Below are positions 18,295 to 26,452 of a stretch of DNA of 64,000 bases, piece by piece. Each line of letters opens with the position of its first letter. Position 1 is the stretch's first letter. The translations under genes and the position numbers were made by a program. The DNA is from Nonlabens dokdonensis DSW-6. GTDB taxonomy: Bacteria > Bacteroidota > Bacteroidia > Flavobacteriales > Flavobacteriaceae. Location: positions 992,001 to 1,056,000 of the forward strand of contig NC_020156.1 of NCBI RefSeq assembly GCF_000332115.1, read 5' to 3'. The notes beneath the pieces were generated by a model. That model made no database searches and had not been told where the DNA came from. It saw nothing but the letters and a program-made list of their open reading frames with translations.

Positions 18295-18334
18295 AAATTA
18301 TGATGCAGAAGTATAAATTATGACGCAAGTAACT
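18295..18334. promoter_or_regulatory. Tandem direct repeat, candidate AraC-type operator
   Basis: AAATTATGATGCA (18295-18307) and AAATTATGACGCA (18315-18327) differ at one base and repeat with a 20-base period, about two helical turns. They lie in the shared promoter region between the ankyrin lipoprotein run and the AraC/TPR regulator. AraC-family proteins usually bind such tandem direct repeats. Confidence 0.55.
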
Positions 18335-18415
18335 GTTTTATCCTAAGGAATTTCAAACTCTAAGGCGTAGAAGGTCTCAATATAAATATCTACATTTGAA
18401 GCAGTACAAAACGAC

Positions 18416-20539
18416 ATGTCTCACACCTCAAATCAAGGAAAATTTATTGACCAAGCTGAAGCTCTAATTTTAGAGCATATTTCTGATGAGCAATTTGGAG
18501 TTTCTGAGTTGGCTGCTCTTATGAATATGAGTCGATCCAACTTGTTGAGAAAGATCAAGAAGCAAACCCAACTTAGTGCCAGTCAATTTATTCGTCAAGT
18601 TAGGCTTCAAAAAGGGATGAAACTTTTAGAAGAAACAGAGCGCACGGTTTCGGAAATTGCTTACGAGGTTGGATTTAGTAATAATTCTTATTTTATTAAA
18701 TGTTTTAGAGACTATTATGGGTATTCGCCAGGTGAAGCACGAAAAAAAATAGATGAGCAAGTAGAATTTGAACAAGAAGCACCAGAAATAGCGGTTGAAG
18801 ATGATAACAAAAAAACAGACGCTATCGAAATCTCTAAAAAAAGATTTTCCCAAAAGTATCGCATTCAAATGCTTTTAGGATTGGTCGCGGTTTTAGTGAT
18901 AGCGGTATTCCTATTTTATCCTAAAGAAGCTTCAAAAACTGATAAGAAAAGTGCAAGCTTTAAAAAATCTATAGCTGTATTGCCATTTAAGAATATGAGT
19001 AGCGATTCCAATAACTTGTATTTTGTGAATGGACTCATGGAGTCGACCCTTAACAATTTACAAAAGATAGAAGATATTCAGGTAATCAGTAGGACCTCTG
19101 TAGAAAAATATAGAAACACAAATAAAACTATATCAGAAATAGCGGAAGAACTCAATGTTAATTATATAATCGAAGGTAGTGGGCAGCGCGCTGGAGATCA
19201 GGTTTTAATGAATATTCAGTTAATTGATGTCGTGAACGACACTCCGATATGGGCAGAACAGTACAATAATAAAACAGAAGACATTTTCTCCGTGCAAAAT
19301 ACGGTTGCCAAAAAAATTGCAGAAGCCATAAAGGCGACGGTAACACCAGCTGAATTACAACAAATAGACAAAAAACCCACTGATAACTTAATAGCATATG
19401 ATTTTTATTTAAAAGGAATTGAGGCATCACAAAATAAGACTCAAGAAGGCTTGGAAGCTGCTATTAATTTTTACGATAAAGCAATAGAAAATGACCCTGA
19501 ATTTGCACTCGCTTATGCTCAGGTTGCAATTTCTTACTATTACTTAGATGTAAATAAAATTGAAAAGAAATATTTAGACAAATTAAATGAATATGCAGAC
19601 AATTCCTTATTGTATGATTCAACTTCTGAATTGTCTCTGATTGCAAAAGCCTTGTATTATATAAACGCAAACGAATTTAGATTAGCGATACCTTACTTAG
19701 AAAAGGCACTAGATTATAACCCAAATGCTTCTTCGGTAGTGCTAATTTTATCTGATATATATGCTAGAGTTGTTCCAGATACAAATAAGTATCTCACTTA
19801 TGCATTAAAAGGAATTAAATTAAATATTGAAGCTAACGATAGTGTATCTAAAAGTTTTATCTATCTAAACTTGAGTAATGCATTAGTCCAAAATGGGTTT
19901 GCTAAAGAGTCTTCAAAATACATTGAAGAATCTTTGAAATATAATCCTAAAAATCAATACAGTACCTACTTAAAAAATTTTATAGATTATGCTAATGAAA
20001 AAGATTTAGAATCCTTGCAAAGAAAAATGCTTGTCGAGAGGCAAAAAGATACTACTCGCGCTGATATCACTCAAGAAGTAGCCAAAACATATTTTTTTCA
20101 GGAGGATTATAAAAATGCATTGGTTTATTACGAGAAATATATTGATATACTTTCTACTAATAAAATTGACCTATATCCTGCAGAGAACATAAAAATTGCC
20201 TACACCTATAAGGAAATGGGTTTTCCTAATAAAGCAGAAAAATACATTAAGAAATATAAAAACTACCTAGAAAAGGATGAGTCCATTTACAGAGAAGCAA
20301 GCTTAGCTATGTTATATCTTTATGAAAACCAGCCAGATCAAGCTATAGAATCTTACAATAAATTTAGTTCACAAGATGGTTTCCAATATTGGATATTATT
20401 GTTTCTTGAAGAAGATCCTTTATTTAAATCCTTGAAAAGTCATCCAGAATATGATCAAGTAATTCAAAAAATTAAAGATAGGTTTTGGGAAAATCATAAT
20501 GAATTGAAAAAATCATTGAAGGACAAAGGCCTGTTATAA
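18416..20539 (+). CDS. Membrane-bound AraC-type regulator with FlgO-like and TPR domains
   Basis: Of the 707 residues, 1-115 are an AraC/XylS DNA-binding domain (FGVSELAALMNMSRSNLLRKIKK and the second helix pair TVSEIAYEVGFSNNSYFIKCFRDYYGYSPGEARK). A membrane helix follows (MLLGLVAVLVIAVFLFYP, about 153-172). Next comes a FlgO/adenylate-cyclase-associated module (KSIAVLPFKNMSSD ... YIIEGSGQRAGDQVLMNIQLID ... IWAEQY) and then many TPRs to the C-terminus. The order places the DNA-binding domain inside and a sensory module outside the inner membrane. Bacteroidetes carry many such one-component regulators, whose ligands are unknown. It is divergent from a seven-gene minus-strand run. Confidence 0.9.
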   Translation: MSHTSNQGKFIDQAEALILEHISDEQFGVSELAALMNMSRSNLLRKIKKQTQLSASQFIRQVRLQKGMKLLEETERTVSEIAYEVGFSNNSYFIKCFRDYYGYSPGEARKKIDEQVEFEQEAPEIAVEDDNKKTDAIEISKKRFSQKYRIQMLLGLVAVLVIAVFLFYPKEASKTDKKSASFKKSIAVLPFKNMSSDSNNLYFVNGLMESTLNNLQKIEDIQVISRTSVEKYRNTNKTISEIAEELNVNYIIEGSGQRAGDQVLMNIQLIDVVNDTPIWAEQYNNKTEDIFSVQNTVAKKIAEAIKATVTPAELQQIDKKPTDNLIAYDFYLKGIEASQNKTQEGLEAAINFYDKAIENDPEFALAYAQVAISYYYLDVNKIEKKYLDKLNEYADNSLLYDSTSELSLIAKALYYINANEFRLAIPYLEKALDYNPNASSVVLILSDIYARVVPDTNKYLTYALKGIKLNIEANDSVSKSFIYLNLSNALVQNGFAKESSKYIEESLKYNPKNQYSTYLKNFIDYANEKDLESLQRKMLVERQKDTTRADITQEVAKTYFFQEDYKNALVYYEKYIDILSTNKIDLYPAENIKIAYTYKEMGFPNKAEKYIKKYKNYLEKDESIYREASLAMLYLYENQPDQAIESYNKFSSQDGFQYWILLFLEEDPLFKSLKSHPEYDQVIQKIKDRFWENHNELKKSLKDKGLL

Positions 20540-20637
20540 TCTGTAATTGTTCAAATAAATTTCTGTTGAAATAACTTTTATTAAATCATTCTTTTGCACA
20601 AGCCGTTTTAGTTATCCCATAAGAGCTCTTATAGTTA

Positions 20638-20653
20638 CGCTTTCGCGAAAGCA
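20638..20653. repeat. 16-bp palindrome, copy 5 (one mismatch)
   Basis: Matches the palindrome except for a final A, and lies directly beside the distal copy of the tRNA-terminator sequence. Confidence 0.9.
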
Positions 20654-20660
20654 AGAAACA

Positions 20661-20703
20661 AAAAAAGCCCTTCATATCTGATGAGCTATTGTTTTTGTCC
20701 GAT
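20661..20703. repeat. Imperfect second copy of the tRNA-Leu terminator/3'-end region
   Basis: The stretch from the A-run through GCCCTTCAT, TCTGA, GAGCT and TTTTGT to the tRNA boundary repeats the sequence at 22911-22950 in the same orientation, with roughly one base in five changed. The hairpin is weaker here. It could be an attachment-site duplicate bounding the DUF4365 gene, or just a related terminator. Confidence 0.45.
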
Positions 20704-20813
20704 AAGTAACTAAACATTAACTAGATTTCTTTCTAATTTTTCATTTTTTCATTCTCAAAAAACAAAATTATGACAAAAGCATTTTTAATATTTGATTTAA
20801 ATACTTTAGTTAT

Positions 20814-22733
20814 CTATTTACTGAATTTAAATATTTTAGGCTTTTCACCATTCCATAATCTTATTTCCATGGGATATTCTTTAGGATCGTTAATCATACT
20901 TTCTACCATTTTTAAAAACTCTTCACCTTTGAAGTCTTTATAAATATCTAGATCAATTAAGCGGTCTAAAGCATTTAAAAAGTCGTTACGACAATAAAAA
21001 AAAGCTGTATTAACAATGTCATACAACAGATTATTCACCATATCTTCATAAGTACATAAAACACTTACAAACGCCCAGATATCTGGCTTATTCTTCAATA
21101 AAATTGCTTGAAAGAGAATACTTAGCATGTATCCGTGTGGGTCTTCATTTTTTAAACAATATTCCATTAACAAAAACCAAGCTGTAGGATATAGTGCATC
21201 GATAGATAAGACTCGGATTATTTTATCGAACTGTTTCAATTCATCTTCATTAAGATTGAGTAAACATTTCTCCGCAGCAAACTCTTTTCGTTCTTGCTTT
21301 TCTATATCACTAATACTTATTAAATATTGAAGTAATATAAACTTTATACTATACTCATATTTATCATGTCTTTTACTCTCATCGAGAGTACTGTTTATTG
21401 TAAGGAACTTATCAAAATACTCAAGAGCTACCTTATAATTACCTGAATACATTAAGGCATCTCCATAAGTTGCTAAAAGAAACTTATTGTCTGTTTCTAA
21501 TTCAATAGCTTGTTTATAAAGATTTGTACTGCATTTATAGCGTCCAATTTGAAATAATAAACCTGCTAATTCTCTTTTGAAGTAAGAACGATCTAGATAT
21601 GAGTTATCTGTTTTAATTGTCTTGTTATAATAGTGATAAGCTTTATCCAAAATATAATGAGACTTATAATAGCTCCCATAATTATAGTAAGCAGTACTTA
21701 AAAAACTATCATTCTTATGTTTTATACAAAGCCTAATTAGCCTATTATAAAATTCTTCAACCTTGCTTCTATCTATTAAATTATGGTGCCCCAAGAACAC
21801 TATTGCTTGCAAATAGGTCTGATTTATTAAATCATCCGACAAGTAAATTGTCTCAATTATTTTGGGAAGAAACACGTTGTCTGTATCGCAAGCAATTAAT
21901 TCTGGCAAAATATATGATAAGATTGGACTATGTATTAAAAAGCTGTCTAATAATTCATACTCAGTAATAAGTTGTTTTAATTCTTTGCGTTTACCAGTAT
22001 TTGCTAGAAACAAAACTAAAGCTTTATGAAAAACGTCTAAAAGAATAACATCATTTATGGTTTCCGATTTTACATCCCAACCAACTGAGCTCCCAAAAAT
22101 TGACTTTAAATTTAGAACCAATTGACCTTCAAGCAAATTAATTTCAAGATTTGATTTGGAACTATCTCTAGTTAAATTTATTAAAAAATGATTGTTACCA
22201 ATTGCGGAAGACAACAAACGTTTATTTTTAGAAGGTCCAGATATACAATTTATGTAACCTGTCAATGGGAATTTAAATGATTTGCTAGTATAAAGTGATA
22301 AAGTATTTAAATCCGAATCAATCATACTAGAGCTCTCATCAACCCAAAGCTGATTCTCATTAAATTGAATAGTGTAAGATTTTCTCTTAGAGTTAGATGA
22401 TAAAAAAGCATACCGTTTTATCCAATCAAAATAATATTGGTTATCATCTGAATTATATCTAAATATTGCTACCGGTAAATCATATTTAGCAAGTTGATTA
22501 ATTTTTGCGATAGGCATATTTATAGACCTTTTCGTTTTTGTTAATTTGCTATCTGTGGCTTTTAGCTGAATCCAAAATACAAGTCCCGTTGGTTGTTCTT
22601 TTTTATCAAATATTTCTACTTCTATATCAATTCCATAATCCTTACCTTTTTCTCTTATAACCCATTGATCTGGAAAGATATTTCTTAATTCATGAACGCT
22701 TTTTTCTTCTAAAATATGGGTTTTACTTCTCAT
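20814..22733 (-). CDS. DUF4365 (nuclease-like) protein with C-terminal TPR region
   Basis: Residues 1-110 match DUF4365, a PD-(D/E)xK-nuclease-like domain. Visible motifs are a conserved N-terminal Glu, KDYGIDIEVEIF (about 31-42, metal-binding Asp/Glu) and FWIQLKATD (about 53-61, the Q/E-x-K lysine). The remaining 500 residues are helical, with TPR-like units (SYFKRELAGLLFQIGRYKCSTNLYKQAIE, FLLATYGDALMYSGNYKVALEYFDKFL). DUF4365 occurs in known and suspected anti-phage genes, so a single-gene defence protein is a reasonable hypothesis, not shown by the sequence. It lies alone next to a tRNA, between repeated terminator sequences, with a notably A+T-rich composition. Confidence 0.75.
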   Translation of the reverse strand: MRSKTHILEEKSVHELRNIFPDQWVIREKGKDYGIDIEVEIFDKKEQPTGLVFWIQLKATDSKLTKTKRSINMPIAKINQLAKYDLPVAIFRYNSDDNQYYFDWIKRYAFLSSNSKRKSYTIQFNENQLWVDESSSMIDSDLNTLSLYTSKSFKFPLTGYINCISGPSKNKRLLSSAIGNNHFLINLTRDSSKSNLEINLLEGQLVLNLKSIFGSSVGWDVKSETINDVILLDVFHKALVLFLANTGKRKELKQLITEYELLDSFLIHSPILSYILPELIACDTDNVFLPKIIETIYLSDDLINQTYLQAIVFLGHHNLIDRSKVEEFYNRLIRLCIKHKNDSFLSTAYYNYGSYYKSHYILDKAYHYYNKTIKTDNSYLDRSYFKRELAGLLFQIGRYKCSTNLYKQAIELETDNKFLLATYGDALMYSGNYKVALEYFDKFLTINSTLDESKRHDKYEYSIKFILLQYLISISDIEKQERKEFAAEKCLLNLNEDELKQFDKIIRVLSIDALYPTAWFLLMEYCLKNEDPHGYMLSILFQAILLKNKPDIWAFVSVLCTYEDMVNNLLYDIVNTAFFYCRNDFLNALDRLIDLDIYKDFKGEEFLKMVESMINDPKEYPMEIRLWNGEKPKIFKFSK

Positions 22734-22910
22734 TTAAATATTTTCAGTAATTTCGTTTTGCACCATCGCCTTGCAGTAAATTCTACATTTACTCAATTCC
22801 AATATTGAGCTCATTAGATTTCCTATCCAAATTATTAGTAAATCACATAATTACAGTGCATGTTCAATTTGAGATAGCTTAAACAATATATTCGATAATT
22901 AAAGATAACA

Positions 22911-22937
22911 AAAAAGCCCTTCATTTCTGAAGAGCTT
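22911..22937 (-). terminator. tRNA-Leu terminator
   Basis: On the minus strand, AAGCTCTTCA, a short loop and TGAAGGGCTT are followed by a T-run, ten bases after the tRNA 3' end. One position is a wobble pair. Confidence 0.8.
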
Positions 22938-22946
22938 TTCCTTTTG

Positions 22947-23028
22947 TGCGGATGACAGGAATCGAACCTGCACGCCGTGAAGCACTAGATCCTAAGTCTA
23001 GCATGTCTACCAGTTCCATCACATCCGC
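22947..23028 (-). tRNA. tRNA-Leu (anticodon UAG)
   Basis: The minus-strand sequence folds as an 82-nt class II tRNA. The acceptor stem is GCGGATG/CATCCGC with discriminator A. The anticodon stem CTAGA/TCTAG encloses the loop CTTAGGA with anticodon TAG. There is a long variable arm (TGCTTCACGGCG) and a T-arm with GGTTCGATTCC. No CCA is encoded. A terminator follows, and an imperfect copy of the downstream sequence occurs 2.2 kb away beyond the DUF4365 gene. Confidence 0.97.
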
Positions 23029-23091
23029 AATACTATTAGTAGACTTCCCAAAACGGTCGCTAAGTTTATCGAAGCGCCCTATTTGGGACGG

Positions 23092-23121
23092 CAAATATAC
23101 ATACTTTTCAGATATTACAAA
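23092..23121 (-). promoter_or_regulatory. Candidate promoter for tRNA-Leu (Bacteroidetes type)
   Basis: On the minus strand TTTG (23118-23121) and TATATTTG (23092-23099) are 18 bases apart. This matches the Bacteroidetes -33 TTTG / -7 TAnnTTTG consensus, about 65 bases upstream of the tRNA 5' end. Confidence 0.5.
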
Positions 23122-23177
23122 TTCTTTATCAAATAAAAATTGCTCCATTCTTATCTTTACCTGAAATACCTATTTTT

Positions 23178-24563
23178 ATGAATACTAAATCTTACGTCGA
23201 TCAACACAAAGATCGATTTATAAATGAACTCATAGACCTTCTTAAAATCCCTTCTATAAGTGCAGATCCCGCTTACAAAGATGAAGTTATTAAAACTAGT
23301 GAAGTCATTAAATCTTCTCTAGAAAAAGCAGGATGTGATCGTGTAGAAATTTGTGAAACTCCTGGATATCCCATTGTTTACGGAGAAAAAATCGTTGATA
23401 AAAACTTGCCTACCGTTTTAGTTTACGGTCATTATGACGTACAACCACCAGACCCTATTAATCTTTGGGACAGTCCGCCATTTGAGCCAGTAATTAAGAC
23501 GACTGATATACATCCAGAAGGAGCCATTTTTGCTCGTGGTGCGTGTGACGATAAAGGTCAAATGTACATGCATGTAAAGGCTATGGAACTTATGACTGCA
23601 AATGACGAATTGCCTTGCAATGTGAAATTCATGATCGAAGGTGAGGAAGAAGTAGGAAGTGAATCTCTAGGCTGGTTTCTAGAACGCAACCGTGAGAAAC
23701 TTGCAAACGACGTGATCTTAATTTCAGATACAGGAATGATTGCCAAAGATGTTCCTAGCATCACTACTGGATTACGCGGTTTGAGTTATGTAGAGGTAGA
23801 AGTTACAGGACCTAATCGTGACTTACATTCTGGCCTTTATGGAGGTGCGGTCGCAAATCCTATCAATATACTTTGCGATATGATCGCACAACTGCATGAT
23901 GAAAACAATCACATTACGATTCCAGGTTTTTATGACAAAGTTGAAGAACTAAGCACAGAAGAACGTGCCGAAATGGCCAAAGCGCCTTTCTCTCAAGAGA
24001 ATTACAACAAGGCTCTAGACATCGCTCAAGAACACGGCGAGAAAGGCTATACGACAAATGAACGCAACAGCATCCGTCCTACTTTAGATGTAAATGGTAT
24101 TTGGGGCGGCTATACTGGTGAAGGCGCCAAAACGGTAATTGCCAGCAAAGCATTTGCAAAAATATCCATGAGACTCGTACCAGACCAGAACTGGCACGAG
24201 ATAACAGAGTTGTTTCAGAAACACTTTGAAAACATTGCTCCAGACAGTGTAAAAGTAAAAGTAAAACCTCATCATGGTGGTACTGCTTACGTGACTCCTA
24301 TAGACTCTGTAGGTTATCAGGCAGCGAGTGCGGCTTATGAAGATACTTTTGGAAAAACACCTATCCCACAACGTAGTGGTGGCTCTATTCCTATCGTCGC
24401 TTTATTTGAAAAAGAGTTGAACTCTAAATCTATTTTGATGGGCTTTGGTCTTGACAGTGACGCGATACACTCGCCTAATGAGCATTTTGGAGTATGGAAT
24501 TACTTAAAGGGAATTGAAACTATCCCGCATTTTTATAAGCATTTTACTGCGATGAGTAAGTAA
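23178..24563 (+). CDS. M20-family dipeptidase
   Basis: The 461-residue protein has the M20 metallopeptidase layout. Zinc-ligand motifs are GHYDVQPPD (His85, Asp87), ARGACDDKGQ (Asp at about 124) and the catalytic/bridging Glu in IEGEEEVGSE (about 154-158). The lid/dimerisation domain carries TGPNRDLHSGLYGG, and the last His is in DAIHSPNEHF. This is typical of cytosolic CNDP-like dipeptidases acting on short peptides. No signal peptide is present. It is a single gene divergent from the tRNA, followed by a bidirectional terminator. Confidence 0.93.
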   Translation: MNTKSYVDQHKDRFINELIDLLKIPSISADPAYKDEVIKTSEVIKSSLEKAGCDRVEICETPGYPIVYGEKIVDKNLPTVLVYGHYDVQPPDPINLWDSPPFEPVIKTTDIHPEGAIFARGACDDKGQMYMHVKAMELMTANDELPCNVKFMIEGEEEVGSESLGWFLERNREKLANDVILISDTGMIAKDVPSITTGLRGLSYVEVEVTGPNRDLHSGLYGGAVANPINILCDMIAQLHDENNHITIPGFYDKVEELSTEERAEMAKAPFSQENYNKALDIAQEHGEKGYTTNERNSIRPTLDVNGIWGGYTGEGAKTVIASKAFAKISMRLVPDQNWHEITELFQKHFENIAPDSVKVKVKPHHGGTAYVTPIDSVGYQAASAAYEDTFGKTPIPQRSGGSIPIVALFEKELNSKSILMGFGLDSDAIHSPNEHFGVWNYLKGIETIPHFYKHFTAMSK

Positions 24564-24653
24564 AAATATTACGAGGCTGAGCTTGTTAAAGAGGTATTTA
24601 ACGTTTTTCAATAATCGCATTTCCACTAGCTTAGTCTGATTATAAATTAACAG

Positions 24654-24684
24654 AAGTCCCTTTCTAATAGAGTGGGACTTTTTT
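24654..24684. terminator. Terminator between convergent genes
   Basis: AAGTCCC (24654-24660) pairs with GGGACTT (24674-24680), followed by a T-run on the plus strand. It separates the dipeptidase from the convergent secreted-protein gene. Confidence 0.75.
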
Positions 24685-24689
24685 GATCT

Positions 24690-24705
24690 CGCTTTCGCGA
24701 AAGCG
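24690..24705. repeat. 16-bp palindrome, copy 6 (exact)
   Basis: Exact palindrome between the terminator and the stop codon of the minus-strand secreted protein. Confidence 0.95.
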
Positions 24706-24721
24706 AAATATTTAAAAGTAT

Positions 24722-26173
24722 TTATCTTACGCTTATATTCTCTGAAAAGACAATGAGAGAATTGGTTCCTGAACCAGTTAATCTGTCCACAAAAATCTCG
24801 ACTTTGTCATCTGGTTCAAGAGTAAGTACCCCATTTAAGGCAATATTTTGGATTTGAGCATCATTGGCAATTTGTACAACACTATTGGTTTCTAAAACAA
24901 TACTACCATTTTTTGCAATTGCAAAAGCATAAAAATTTCCAGCACCACTAGTTACACGGACACTTAGAGAAACATTTACTTCAACATTTCTTCTTTTTTT
25001 ACCTCCATAAATCAAGTCGTTATCATCGTCCTCAGCTCTAAATCTAAAAAGATCCGTTGCCACAAAATCAGTAGCACTTTTAATCTGTACTGGTGCTCCA
25101 CTCGTAATTGTTTGTAGATATCCAGTTGTTAAATCACCACCGTAAAAAATATTTCCAGTAGCTACTTGATCGGCCTCAAATGGTATTCCAGAACAGTTGA
25201 CATTCCAGTCGTTTGTAAAGTTGAAACCAGTATAGGATCCTGCAGTGTAACCATCTACGGAATTTCCATCACCTACAAAACTAAGTTGTGCTAGTGTTGC
25301 ATCGTTGACAATAGTAGGATTAGAACTTACATCAATTCCAGTTTCAGAACTGCCAGCCTCAATGCGACCTCCATTCATTTGAAGATTATTGAAGCTCCCG
25401 TTTAATTCTAAAAAAGTTCCAGTATTTGAAGCAGTCCAAAATATATTACTAACAAAAAAATTATCAATGTTTTCTATAGTAAATCCATCGTCGTTTAAAA
25501 GATACTGCGTAGTACTAAAGAAAACAGTACCTAAACCTTCTAAATTTCCTATTTTACTTGCGTTAGTCAATATGGTATTATTGATCAATAACAATTCTCC
25601 AGAACTACCTGAGATATCAAATAGTTGTTTTTTAGTCCCAGATGGTATAGAACCAGAAAGAGTTAAATTACGTAAACCACCACCTTTTGATCCTTCAAAA
25701 AGGCTACCACTAGAATTGTTGATAAGCACATCTTCTGTAGAGTCAAGTCCCTCGATATAAGCACCATTCAAATCAATAGGGAAATCAACTACTATCTGAC
25801 CATTAATCTCATAAAGAAAATCAGTATTGAGTAAGTACTTAGTATTCCCTCCAGCAGTAAGCTCATCTGATAAATCTGCAATGCTTTTGACCAACTTATA
25901 ATTAGATCTCTTTTGTGTTCTCGCTAGATATCCCCATTCTGAACCATCAAAATATTGAAAAGCTTCCAATGTCGTATCATAAACTAATAATCCTGTAGCT
26001 GGATCTGTGATATCGAGACGACTTGTAGAGTCCATTCTAGGTGCTAAAAAACCTTTATCATCAGACATTATATCTAACATAGAACTTGGGTCTGGATTTT
26101 GAGTGTTTATTCCTACCTGACCTAATGCTATACCAGTCATCATTAATAATAATAAAGTTACTCTCAATTTCAT
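24722..26173 (-). CDS. Secreted beta-structured protein, fibre-like
   Basis: The signal peptide (MKLRVTLLLLMMTGIALGQ) is followed by the Bacteroidetes N-module VGINTQNPDPSSMLDIMSDDKGFLAPRM ... PATGLLVYDTTLEAFQYFDGSEW, found at the start of many surface proteins. Residues about 110-340 consist of short repeated strands with Asn/Gly/Ser turns, compatible with a right-handed beta-helix. The last 100 residues (VNVSLSVRVTSGAGNFYAFAIAKNGSIVLETNSV ... VEIFVDRLTGSGTNSLIVFSENISVR) look like a jelly-roll tail as in phage-fibre or C1q-like domains. Adhesion or glycan binding is an inference. Confidence 0.7.
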   Translation of the reverse strand: MKLRVTLLLLMMTGIALGQVGINTQNPDPSSMLDIMSDDKGFLAPRMDSTSRLDITDPATGLLVYDTTLEAFQYFDGSEWGYLARTQKRSNYKLVKSIADLSDELTAGGNTKYLLNTDFLYEINGQIVVDFPIDLNGAYIEGLDSTEDVLINNSSGSLFEGSKGGGLRNLTLSGSIPSGTKKQLFDISGSSGELLLINNTILTNASKIGNLEGLGTVFFSTTQYLLNDDGFTIENIDNFFVSNIFWTASNTGTFLELNGSFNNLQMNGGRIEAGSSETGIDVSSNPTIVNDATLAQLSFVGDGNSVDGYTAGSYTGFNFTNDWNVNCSGIPFEADQVATGNIFYGGDLTTGYLQTITSGAPVQIKSATDFVATDLFRFRAEDDDNDLIYGGKKRRNVEVNVSLSVRVTSGAGNFYAFAIAKNGSIVLETNSVVQIANDAQIQNIALNGVLTLEPDDKVEIFVDRLTGSGTNSLIVFSENISVR

Positions 26174-26370
26174 AATTCATGCTTTCTGGCAAAAATAAAA
26201 CTCTTATTTAGTAGGAAAATTAGTTCTATAAACTTTGGATAAATAAATTCCTACATTTTGAAATAAATTAACATTTTTTCGAATAATTTAGTTAAGATAT
26301 CGATCAGTTCGTCGATTAAGGAAAATTTTAGTCTTTTTGTCTGATTTATTTATTATGTGGAAGATATTTC

Positions 26371-26386
26371 CGCTTTCGCGAAAGCA
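26371..26386. repeat. 16-bp palindrome, copy 7 (one mismatch)
   Basis: Final G replaced by A. It lies in the 279-base divergent gap upstream of the DoxX-like gene, where I see no other structure. Confidence 0.9.
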
Positions 26387-26452
26387 AACTTAAACACAAC
26401 CTTTGTAACGTTTTAACTATCAAGTCGTCTGACAGGTAACTAACCACTGGCA

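Noticed and set aside
22921..23164. Short ORFs on both strands over the tRNA-Leu gene
   Set aside because: They overlap the tRNA and are not coding.
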